Source: Clostridia bacterium
GTDB lineage: Bacteria; Bacillota_A; Clostridia; Christensenellales; UBA1242
DNA length: 6,456 nt
Assembly: GCA_028701635.1 (NCBI GenBank)
Contig: JAQVQJ010000075.1
Span: forward strand, 1-6,456
Reading direction: 5' to 3'
Part shown: positions 1 to 6,253 of the stretch, one piece after another
How positions within the stretch are numbered: position 1 is the stretch's first letter
Layout of the letters: each line of letters begins with the position of its first letter
Program-made: the position numbers and the translations under genes
The notes under the pieces: generated by a model
What the model was told of the DNA's origin: nothing
Databases searched by the model: none
What the model saw: the letters and a program-made list of their open reading frames with translations, nothing else

Positions 1-347
1 GATATGTTTACTATCACTGCAATCATTCGGCAGATAGATATTGTAGTGAGAAAACGATAAGAGAGGAAGAATTGATTGAGCAGTTAATGCAGTTGATAGA
101 CAAGATTGATATCGATGAGATTGAGGCAAGGGAAAAAATAGAGGTAGAGATAAATAAATACAAGCAGTTTAGTTATGCAGTGTTGGGAAGAGAAACAGAA
201 TTTGATAAAAAGACGATCGAGGCAGATCTAAGGAATTATATAAAACACGTGCTTAGAACTGGTACAAAGGACCAAAAAAGAGAAATTTTGGATTGTATTA
301 AGAGTGAGATAGTGGTGTTAGATAAGAAGATTTTACTTAAAAATTAA
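1..347 (+). CDS. Serine site-specific recombinase, C-terminal fragment (5' end outside window)
   Basis: The open frame runs in from the left edge (first full codon at position 3) and stops at TAA 345-347, giving 114 visible residues. A TTG at 72 could act as a start, but the frame is open upstream and its residues there are family-like, so I read this as the tail of a longer gene. The tail begins with YVYYHC, and a second Cys follows in RYCSEK. These look like the distal half of the zinc beta-ribbon of resolvase/invertase-type large serine recombinases. IREEEL and a long charged helical (coiled-coil-like) tail follow, as usual in that family. Such enzymes cut and rejoin DNA at attachment sites through an N-terminal catalytic serine, which is not visible here. 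The gene stops 43 nt before the mod ATG on the same strand, so it may be the integrase of an element carrying the R-M genes. Family call is fairly sure; element ownership is inference. Confidence 0.8.
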   Translation, partial: YVYYHCNHSADRYCSEKTIREEELIEQLMQLIDKIDIDEIEAREKIEVEINKYKQFSYAVLGRETEFDKKTIEADLRNYIKHVLRTGTKDQKREILDCIKSEIVVLDKKILLKN

Positions 348-390
348 ACCTGTTAAAAAAGCATTTTTAGTGATAGAATTAGAAAATACT

Positions 391-2064
391 ATGAATCAAA
401 GTGATACAGAAAAAACATTACTTAAGAAAATCACAGAATTAGAGGCTGAACTTAAGAAAGTTAAAAAACAGAAAAAATATGGATTGGTTTGGGAGGACAA
501 GCCTGAACAAATAGTGGAAGATTGTAAACACAATGTTCCTATTTTACGTCTAAAGGAAAAGAAGAAAGGAATTGATCCTGTTATTATTACAGATAAATTA
601 AAAGATGAAAATATTTTAATTGAGGGTGACAACTATCATGCTCTTTCTGTCTTAAATTATACTCACAAAGGTAAAATTGATGTTATCTATATTGATCCGC
701 CATATAATACAGGAAATAATGATTTTATATACAACGATAATATTGTAGATAAAGAAGATAGTTTTAGGCATAGTAAATGGTTGTCTTTTATGAGTTCCAG
801 ATTAAAATTAACAAAAGATCTTCTAAAAGAAAACGGGGTAATGTTTATTTCTATTGATGATAATGAATTATTTAATTTAAAGATTTTAATAGATGAAATA
901 TTTGGAGATGGTAATTTTGAATTGTTAGTTTGGGATAAAGTAACTGGTAATAAAAATGCTGGTAGTGGAAAAATGAAAATAACATATCGATTTAGAAAAG
1001 ATCATGAGTATATTGTCTGTGTGTATAAAAATAAAGAAATTATAAAATTCATAAAACCTACAGGAATAAAAGAGTTTAAAAATGATTATGGAAACATAGA
1101 TAATGACCCTAGAGGTAACTGGATGAGTTGTGAGATATGTAAAAGTGAGGAAAAAAGTATTCCAAACGGAAAAAACTTTTTTACATTTACAACCCCATTT
1201 AATAAAAAAATTACTAGACAATGGCATTATTCACAAGATGAATTAGATGAATTAGTAAAAGATAACAGAATATATTTTGGAAATGGAAACATAATTCCAA
1301 GATTAAAAAAATTCTTAGATGAAGAATCAGAAATAACACCAACTTCTATATTACAAAAAATTGCTTCTACTACTGATGGTAATAGAGATTCATTAAAAAT
1401 TGATATCCCATTTGATAATCCAAAACCAATAGAATTAATTAAATACTTACTTAATTTAGTTGTTCAAAAAAATAACAAATCAATAGTTCTTGATTTTTTT
1501 GCAGGATCTGGAACAACCGGACATGCTGTCCTTGATCTTAATAAACAAGATGGAGGGAATCGTAAATTTATTCTTTGTACTAATAATGAAAATAATATTT
1601 GCGAAGAAATAACTTATAAAAGGTTAAATCGAGCTATCATAGGTTATAAAAACAAAAAAGATGAAAATATTGATAGTTTGGGTGGAAATCTTTGTTATTA
1701 CAAAACAGCTTTAGTTGATATAAAAAAACTTTACAACGTATCAGATCAAGATAAAGTTAATTTAACATATCAAGCCGGTGAGATGATTGGATTTAAAGAA
1801 AACACACTAAATGAAATAGAAAAAAATGACTGGTGGCAAATATTTGAAGGTAATGGAAAAATTACGGCTATATATTTTAAAGAAGATAAAGAAAAATTAT
1901 TAAAATTAGTAGAAACTCTTGAAAAGAAAAATCAACCAACCTCTTTATATATATTTAGTTGGGGTAAGAATGAATACAAGAGTGAATATAGTTCATCAAA
2001 TATTAGAGTCGAAGATATACCAGAGCCAATACTTGAGGTATATAAAGAAATTAATTGTCTATAA
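391..2064 (+). CDS. mod: Type III R-M system DNA adenine-N6 methyltransferase (Mod subunit)
   Basis: Predicted to recognise a short asymmetric DNA site and transfer a methyl group from S-adenosylmethionine to adenine N6; in Type III systems it also supplies specificity to the Res complex. From ATG 391 the protein is 557 aa. It opens with a Lys/Glu-rich coiled-coil-like stretch (about 5-30). The catalytic motif DPPYNTG is at 102-108, followed by the GVMFISIDDNE block (about 149-159). A long variable region (about 175-335), presumably the target-recognition domain, comes next, then NPKPIELIKYL and the AdoMet-binding motif DFFAGSGTTG (368-377). DPPY before FxGxG is the beta-class order typical of Type III Mod. 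GTG 370 is an in-frame alternative adding 7 residues; neither start has a clear Shine-Dalgarno, and ATG is preferred by default. The stop lies 5 nt before the preferred res ATG. No simple-sequence repeat tract of the kind that phase-varies other mod genes is seen. The target sequence cannot be predicted. Confidence 0.93.
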   Translation: MNQSDTEKTLLKKITELEAELKKVKKQKKYGLVWEDKPEQIVEDCKHNVPILRLKEKKKGIDPVIITDKLKDENILIEGDNYHALSVLNYTHKGKIDVIYIDPPYNTGNNDFIYNDNIVDKEDSFRHSKWLSFMSSRLKLTKDLLKENGVMFISIDDNELFNLKILIDEIFGDGNFELLVWDKVTGNKNAGSGKMKITYRFRKDHEYIVCVYKNKEIIKFIKPTGIKEFKNDYGNIDNDPRGNWMSCEICKSEEKSIPNGKNFFTFTTPFNKKITRQWHYSQDELDELVKDNRIYFGNGNIIPRLKKFLDEESEITPTSILQKIASTTDGNRDSLKIDIPFDNPKPIELIKYLLNLVVQKNNKSIVLDFFAGSGTTGHAVLDLNKQDGGNRKFILCTNNENNICEEITYKRLNRAIIGYKNKKDENIDSLGGNLCYYKTALVDIKKLYNVSDQDKVNLTYQAGEMIGFKENTLNEIEKNDWWQIFEGNGKITAIYFKEDKEKLLKLVETLEKKNQPTSLYIFSWGKNEYKSEYSSSNIRVEDIPEPILEVYKEINCL

Positions 2065-2069
2065 AATAT

Positions 2070-4379
2070 ATGTTTCCACTTAAACCATTTCAAGAAATCG
2101 CAGTTTCTAAACTTAAAGATCAGTTTCTAGATCTTTGGAAATCTAATTCTGATAGAATTCCACTAGTTTTTAAATCTCCAACAGGTTCTGGCAAAACAAT
2201 AATGCTTGCTCAATTTTTGCGTGATATTATTTCTGACCCTCGTTTTATTGGTAATGATGTAGTATTTTTGTGGATGTCAAAAGGCCCTACTCTTGTAGAA
2301 CAAAGTAAAAACAAACTTTTTGAATATTACGGAGGTGCTTCTGAATTAGAGCTTCTAGATATTAATGATTTAAACAGAAAAGTAATGACACGGAACAGTG
2401 TCTTCTTCATAAACTGGGAAAAGCTTAAGGGGCAATCCAAAGATGTTTTAAAAATTCGTCGTGAGAATGAACAAGATATCTCTTTTGATGGAATGATAGA
2501 AGCTACACATGAAGAAAAAAGAAAAATAGTTGTAATAATAGACGAGGAACACCTTGGAGCAGATACAGACAAAGCTCTTGAACTTATCGATGGACTTATA
2601 AAACCTAAAATACTTATTCGTGCTTCTGCTACTCCTAAATATGAACCAACACTTAGTGATCTTGAGGATAAAAAAGCAGGATTTATTCGTGTAAGAAGAG
2701 AGGATGTTATAAGAGAAGGTTTAATAAAGGAAAAAATTATATTTCAAACGGAAGAAGATTTAAACCAGAAACAATTTAAAGGAATGGATCAAGATAAGAT
2801 ACTTGTTGAGCTAGCTTATCAAAAAAGAAATGAACTTATCTCTTATTATAAAGATTTAAACATAGACATAAATCCTTTGGTGCTTATTCAGTTGCCTAAC
2901 GATGATAAAGCATCTAAAGAAACAAACAATACAACAAAACTAGATATAGTTATTCAACATTTAAAGGAAAAGAAAATACAAGAAAAAGATATAGCAATAT
3001 GGCTATCTGAAGATAAAGTTAATTTAGAAGATCTTGAGAAAAATAATTCAAATATTTCATTCTTACTATTCAAACAGGCTGTTGCAACTGGATGGGATTG
3101 CCCAAGGGCAAGTGTTTTGGTTATGTATAGAGAAATTAAAAATCCAACGTTCGCTATTCAAACAGTTGGGCGTATTTTGCGTATGCCTCTAGGTGTTCAT
3201 TTTGGAAAGCCAGAATTGAATTTAGGCTATTTATATACAAACTATAAGAGAAATGAGGTTATAAGCGAATATGGCAAGAATAAGAATGAAAATAAACCAG
3301 CTATATATGGAAGTTACAGAAAGAAAGATATCAAACCATTAAAGATAGAATCTGTGTTTATGAGTCGTGCTGACTATAACGATCTTGGGGATTCGTTTCA
3401 GACTACATTTAAAAAAATAGCTAATAAACATTTTAATATAAAAGGTGCTAATTATAGCAAAGAATTATCGGCAAAAGGTCTTGATGTAAAACCTAAAGTC
3501 ACTAATGGAATAATCGTCGGAGTTGAAATTGATGATTACGATAATTTTACAAAAGAATTATTAGCAGAAGGAGGAAGTCATGATCAAGAAATGTCTCAAT
3601 CAGATATTGAGAAACTTTATAACCTTGTCTGTTTTAATATTATAAGAAAGCAAACTGATGAAAATAAAAAATTTGCACCAGAGCGTTCATGGGGGAAATT
3701 AAAGACAGCTTTAAATGTTTGGCTTCTACCTATGTTTGGAAATGACCGTCTTCAAGCATACAAAATTATACTTAATGATCTTCTAAGGGAAAGTAGTATC
3801 TTGAAACCTGTTATAGGCGAAGCTCTTGAAACTTATCGTCCTATTCGTGAACAAGAAGTAAATAAAAAATCAGAAAGAGCAAAGAGAACCGAGATTATTG
3901 AAATTCCTCGTGAATCATTGTTCTTTACAGATAATTATGAAGAAGTAAAAGGAATAAAAAAATCAGCAATGGAACCATTCTATGCCCAGATAGATATTGT
4001 GGATAATGAGAAAATGTTTATAAAACTTTTAGAAGAAAAAGGTAATTCTATTGAATGGTGGTATAAAAACGGAGACTCTGGAAGTGAATTCTTGTCAATT
4101 TCTTATTACAATCCTGATGAGAATAAAGAAAAGTTATTCTATCCTGATTGGATAATTAAAACAAAAACAAAAACTTGGATCATTGATACTAAGGCTGGTT
4201 TTACCGCAGAATCAAATGATACTAAATATAAAGCAGAAGCACTACAAGAATGGCTTAAGAATAAGAAAGGATTTGAAGGAGGAATAGCGGTTAAAGATGA
4301 AAATGGTTGGAAAATAAATAATAATAAAGAATATTCTTACACCCCAGCTATGAAGGGATGGATTACTTTTAAGATTTAA
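2070..4379 (+). CDS. res: Type III R-M system restriction endonuclease subunit (Res), SF2 helicase plus PD-(D/E)xK nuclease
   Basis: Partner of Mod: an ATP-dependent DNA motor and nuclease that cleaves foreign DNA when unmodified sites are met. From ATG 2070 it is 769 aa. Superfamily 2 helicase motifs are in order: Walker A SPTGSGKT (36-43), Walker B-type DEEH (158-161), SAT (186-188), motif V ATGWDCPRA (339-347) and motif VI QTVGRILRMP (364-373). Near the C-terminus, YPDWI (Asp693) followed by IIDTK (Asp706, Lys708) matches a PD-(D/E)xK nuclease core, so both activities look intact. An in-frame TTG at 2055 would add five residues and overlap mod by 10 bp. GAGG lies 16 nt before that TTG and no Shine-Dalgarno precedes the ATG, so the start is uncertain. 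The protein is shorter than the well-known EcoP1I/EcoP15I Res subunits (about 970 aa), with no sign of a frameshift. The stop lies 6 nt before the next gene. Confidence 0.93.
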   Translation: MFPLKPFQEIAVSKLKDQFLDLWKSNSDRIPLVFKSPTGSGKTIMLAQFLRDIISDPRFIGNDVVFLWMSKGPTLVEQSKNKLFEYYGGASELELLDINDLNRKVMTRNSVFFINWEKLKGQSKDVLKIRRENEQDISFDGMIEATHEEKRKIVVIIDEEHLGADTDKALELIDGLIKPKILIRASATPKYEPTLSDLEDKKAGFIRVRREDVIREGLIKEKIIFQTEEDLNQKQFKGMDQDKILVELAYQKRNELISYYKDLNIDINPLVLIQLPNDDKASKETNNTTKLDIVIQHLKEKKIQEKDIAIWLSEDKVNLEDLEKNNSNISFLLFKQAVATGWDCPRASVLVMYREIKNPTFAIQTVGRILRMPLGVHFGKPELNLGYLYTNYKRNEVISEYGKNKNENKPAIYGSYRKKDIKPLKIESVFMSRADYNDLGDSFQTTFKKIANKHFNIKGANYSKELSAKGLDVKPKVTNGIIVGVEIDDYDNFTKELLAEGGSHDQEMSQSDIEKLYNLVCFNIIRKQTDENKKFAPERSWGKLKTALNVWLLPMFGNDRLQAYKIILNDLLRESSILKPVIGEALETYRPIREQEVNKKSERAKRTEIIEIPRESLFFTDNYEEVKGIKKSAMEPFYAQIDIVDNEKMFIKLLEEKGNSIEWWYKNGDSGSEFLSISYYNPDENKEKLFYPDWIIKTKTKTWIIDTKAGFTAESNDTKYKAEALQEWLKNKKGFEGGIAVKDENGWKINNNKEYSYTPAMKGWITFKI

Positions 4380-4385
4380 TTATCT

Positions 4386-5165
4386 ATGATTGATAATGAA
4401 CACCAGGCCTACGATACACATTTTAACTATATAAATTGTTTAGATAGTTTAGTAAAAAATGTTGATCTAAAAAGTAATTACTCTCTTAAAAAAGTTAAAA
4501 TTCCAGAAGTTGAAAATAAAAAAAACTTAATCGATTTAACAAAAAAATCTTTAAATGATGAAAGTAAAATAGTTCAGATAGATAATAATTACTCCTATGC
4601 TTCTACTTCGTGGTTACCTATAAAGTCTTATTATCTAATATTTAATATACTACTAACGATAGAATACATTTTAAAAGTCCAAAAATCTACATTCAGGATA
4701 AGTCATTCTAGTTGTGTGGATGAGTTTACTAGAAAATTGAAGGAAAAAGAAATTGAATTTTCTAGTGATACATTAAATCAAGTTTTTGATAGTTCTATAC
4801 TTAAGCACAAAGTAAAAAGTGGAGCAAATTTAAGCCACAGCACTTCTAACTGTGATATGTACATAATGGCTATTCGTAAAATAGCTATTTATAAAACGGA
4901 AGACTGGAAACAGAAAAATCATATTGATTTAAGGAAGAAAACTCACAAAATAAAATATCAACAATATCTAAATTCGTTTTTAGTATCTATTTTTGATTTT
5001 CCGTATTATATGAGAATTAGATCTAATTATAGAGATTTTGCTTTTATTGAAGGTGTATCGACAGAAGAAACAGCTAATTACTTCAATAAGTTTTTTAATT
5101 TTACTGTATTTTTTGTAAAATCATTAGAGAAATTAAAAAAAGATTTAATAAATGCAAGAATATAA
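4386..5165 (+). CDS. Uncharacterised R-M-linked protein, probably helical (possible HEPN-like fold)
   Basis: I do not recognise this 259-aa protein with certainty. It begins with a polar, Lys/Asn-rich region (1-70). An aromatic block with WLPIKSYYLIF follows (76-86), leading into a hydrophobic helix (to about 97). A mixed middle section contains RISHSSC (104-110), and near the C-terminus sits a striking YYMRIRSNYRDFAFIEG segment (207-223), then an aromatic helix (231-250). The Lys-Tyr-Tyr helix plus the late Arg-rich RSNYRD motif resembles the layout of HEPN-type helical proteins, but I find no convincing R-x4-6-H catalytic motif. There is no signal peptide, and the hydrophobic stretch is interrupted by polar residues, so it is probably cytosolic. 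It starts 6 nt after res and ends 3 nt before the next gene, so it is almost surely co-transcribed with the R-M genes. No Shine-Dalgarno precedes its ATG. Sampled 60-nt stretches are mostly near 20% GC against about 32-35% in res, suggesting a different history. The gene is well supported; its function is unknown. Confidence 0.85.
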   Translation: MIDNEHQAYDTHFNYINCLDSLVKNVDLKSNYSLKKVKIPEVENKKNLIDLTKKSLNDESKIVQIDNNYSYASTSWLPIKSYYLIFNILLTIEYILKVQKSTFRISHSSCVDEFTRKLKEKEIEFSSDTLNQVFDSSILKHKVKSGANLSHSTSNCDMYIMAIRKIAIYKTEDWKQKNHIDLRKKTHKIKYQQYLNSFLVSIFDFPYYMRIRSNYRDFAFIEGVSTEETANYFNKFFNFTVFFVKSLEKLKKDLINARI

Positions 5166-5168
5166 TAT

Positions 5169-6017
5169 ATGGATTTTAATGATTTTTTAAAAGGTTTTGA
5201 AAGTTTTAATTTGGAAAATTCAAAATATATAGAGTGGCTTGATGATATAAGAGAAAAAGATAACGATCTCTTTCTTACGATAAAAGAAATAATGCCTATA
5301 TTTTTTGAATATTCAAAAAACACAAAATATCCTAAAACAACACTAGCATTATTATCTTTTCAAACACACTTATCTACTATTAAAAATGCAATAATAGATT
5401 TATCTGAAGAAAACAATATTTACAGTATAAAAGCACTCTATCGAATTTTATTAGAACATTTAATGAAAGGTGTTTATATATGGTCTAGATATTTAAAAGA
5501 AAAAAATGATGAAGTTGGTATTGAATATAATAATTTAATGAAAATTGGTGAAAACTTAAAATATGGTAATTCCATAAAACAACTATCTATTATTTTGGAT
5601 GCAGAAACTAAAAATATGGATGTTTGGGATACACTTTGTAAATATGATAATAATTTAAAAAAGATGAATAAAAAGGATATTACAAATATTATAAGTAAAT
5701 TTGATTATAAGAATATTGCAAAATATTTAATAGATAATAAGACTTTTATACATGACCTTGTTCCAACAATAATCTCTGAATATTCAGAATTATCTTCTTT
5801 TGTACATGGTGGGCCAAATGCCGTAGATGAATATTCATCTACACTTTATAATAAGCAATTTGAAGAATATAAAGGAATGATAAGGTTTGCCTTAAATATG
5901 TGTCAAATATTTTCTTTTTCAGTATTTGCTATTATGGTAAAAGATGTAAATGATGAGCAGAAAGAAAAATTGATGCCTCTTTTGTCTAAATTACAGAAAA
6001 GAAGTAATTTTGTATAA
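5169..6017 (+). CDS. Helical protein resembling DUF5677/HEPN-like families, R-M-linked
   Basis: A 282-aa protein, last gene of the operon, starting 3 nt after the previous stop. It looks all-helical and cytosolic. Two blocks stand out. LYRILLEHLMKGVYIW (90-105) holds an Arg92 and Glu96-His97 pattern. YSELSSFVHGGP (205-216) carries a late Ser-x-x-His-Gly-type motif and is followed by an amphipathic to hydrophobic helix (about 234-257). From memory of the family, an R-x-x-x-E(A/H) helix early and a Y-x-x-L-S-x-x-x-H-G segment late are hallmarks of DUF5677-like proteins, which are found near mobile and defence genes. R92-ILLE-H97 also happens to fit the R-x4-H spacing of HEPN RNases, though it lies earlier in the chain than is usual for that motif. 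Biochemical function is unknown. Candidate roles are an RNase-type toxin, an abortive-infection effector or a structural partner of the preceding gene product. Very AT-rich, like its upstream neighbour. Family match is inference from motif recall, not a search. Confidence 0.85.
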   Translation: MDFNDFLKGFESFNLENSKYIEWLDDIREKDNDLFLTIKEIMPIFFEYSKNTKYPKTTLALLSFQTHLSTIKNAIIDLSEENNIYSIKALYRILLEHLMKGVYIWSRYLKEKNDEVGIEYNNLMKIGENLKYGNSIKQLSIILDAETKNMDVWDTLCKYDNNLKKMNKKDITNIISKFDYKNIAKYLIDNKTFIHDLVPTIISEYSELSSFVHGGPNAVDEYSSTLYNKQFEEYKGMIRFALNMCQIFSFSVFAIMVKDVNDEQKEKLMPLLSKLQKRSNFV

Positions 6018-6023
6018 ATATGA

Positions 6024-6061
6024 TAAAAGCGACCTTCCCAGACGCGGGTCGGTCGCTTTCA
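6024..6061 (-). terminator. Intrinsic terminator downstream of tRNA-Asn, facing the operon end
   Basis: A GC-rich hairpin in AT-rich surroundings. Arms AAAGCGACC (6026-6034) and GGTCGCTTT (6051-6059) pair over 9 bp, with an inner CCC/GGG (6037-6039/6046-6048) closing a 6-nt loop. On minus-strand RNA the stem extends by a G-U and a U-A pair; on plus-strand RNA the same place gives an A-C mismatch. Only the minus direction continues into a short U run followed by A/U-rich sequence. Both points favour minus-strand use, ending the tRNA transcript 13 nt after its 3' end. It begins 6 nt after the last operon stop, so it may also act weakly on the converging transcript. Confidence 0.7.
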
Positions 6062-6074
6062 CCAAATTTATCTG

Positions 6075-6146
6075 CTCCCCGGGTAGGGATCGAACCTACG
6101 ACCTTAGAGTTAACAGCTCTCTGCTCTACCGCTGAGCTACCGGGGA
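6075..6146 (-). tRNA. tRNA-Asn (anticodon GTT)
   Basis: The reverse strand folds as a complete 72-nt cloverleaf. The acceptor TCCCCGG pairs with CCGGGGA (7/7) and G is the discriminator. The D arm is GCTC/GAGC with loop AGCGGTA. The anticodon arm has loop CTGTTAA, placing GTT (plus-strand 6112-6114) at positions 34-36. The T arm GTAGG/CCTAC has loop TTCGATC. The outermost anticodon-stem pair is G-A and therefore mismatched. CCA is not encoded (the discriminator is followed by CAG), so the end must be added by CCA-adding enzyme. The 3' end points at the R-M operon, the orientation in which islands often sit beside tRNA genes. The protein-like frames across this region are translation artefacts of the tRNA. 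Confidence 0.95.
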
Positions 6147-6185
6147 ATATTATTTCTGCTATTTTGTTTTTAAAACAGCAAAGAT

Positions 6186-6214
6186 ATAATACCAAAAATA
6201 TTCAAAAAAAGCAA
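6186..6214 (-). promoter_or_regulatory. Candidate promoter of tRNA-Asn, overlapping the neighbouring terminator
   Basis: On the minus strand, TTGCTT (6209-6214) and TATTAT (6186-6191) are separated by exactly 17 nt, and the -10 is preceded by TGG, giving an extended -10 (TGnTATTAT). Transcription would start around 6179, about 33 nt before the mature tRNA 5' end. The -35 element lies inside the A-tract arm of the terminator hairpin at 6205-6244. Support is by consensus only, and AT-rich DNA yields chance matches, but spacing and placement are good. Confidence 0.45.
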
Positions 6215-6244
6215 AACCCCAAATGCTTGGGGTTTTGCTTTTTT
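6205..6244 (-). terminator. Strong intrinsic terminator after the minus-strand membrane-protein gene
   Basis: A perfect 18-bp inverted repeat, 6205-6222 with 6227-6244, around a 4-nt loop (ATGC). Core CCCCAA pairs with TTGGGG, then GCAAAA with TTTTGC, with outer A6/U6 runs. It lies 9 nt downstream of the stop codon of the minus-strand gene at 6254, and that RNA would end in a 7-U run (complement of 6204-6210). The A/T-flanked arms make it structurally able to work in both directions, so it could also stop plus-strand read-through from the R-M operon. Confidence 0.88.
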
Positions 6245-6253
6245 CAGTGTGTA

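Noticed and set aside
354..369. Short inverted repeat TAAAAA/TTTTTA between the recombinase and mod
   Set aside because: Only six A/T pairs; too weak for a terminator and expected by chance in such AT-rich DNA.
925..1227. Minus-strand frames opposite mod, res and gene 4 (also 396-632, 2327-2572, 5078-5323)
   Set aside because: Shadows of AT-rich coding genes, Phe/Ser/Ile-rich with no recognisable domain or start context.
391..2064. Phase-variation repeats in mod
   Set aside because: Looked for tandem tetra- or penta-nucleotide repeats or long homopolymers typical of phase-variable mod genes; only short A or T runs were seen.
4879..4890. 12-nt perfect palindrome AAATAGCTATTT
   Set aside because: It lies inside a coding region, is a single copy and is A/T-rich; no reason to treat it as an operator.
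6157..6180. Imperfect inverted repeat (TGCT.TTTT / AAAA.AGCA) in the tRNA leader
   Set aside because: A mismatched, A/T-dominated stem. It could form in the precursor but gives no clear regulatory signal.
5986..6195. Minus-strand frame containing PGSSAVEQRAVNSKVVGSIPTRGA
   Set aside because: Another typical artefact of translating through the tRNA-Asn gene.
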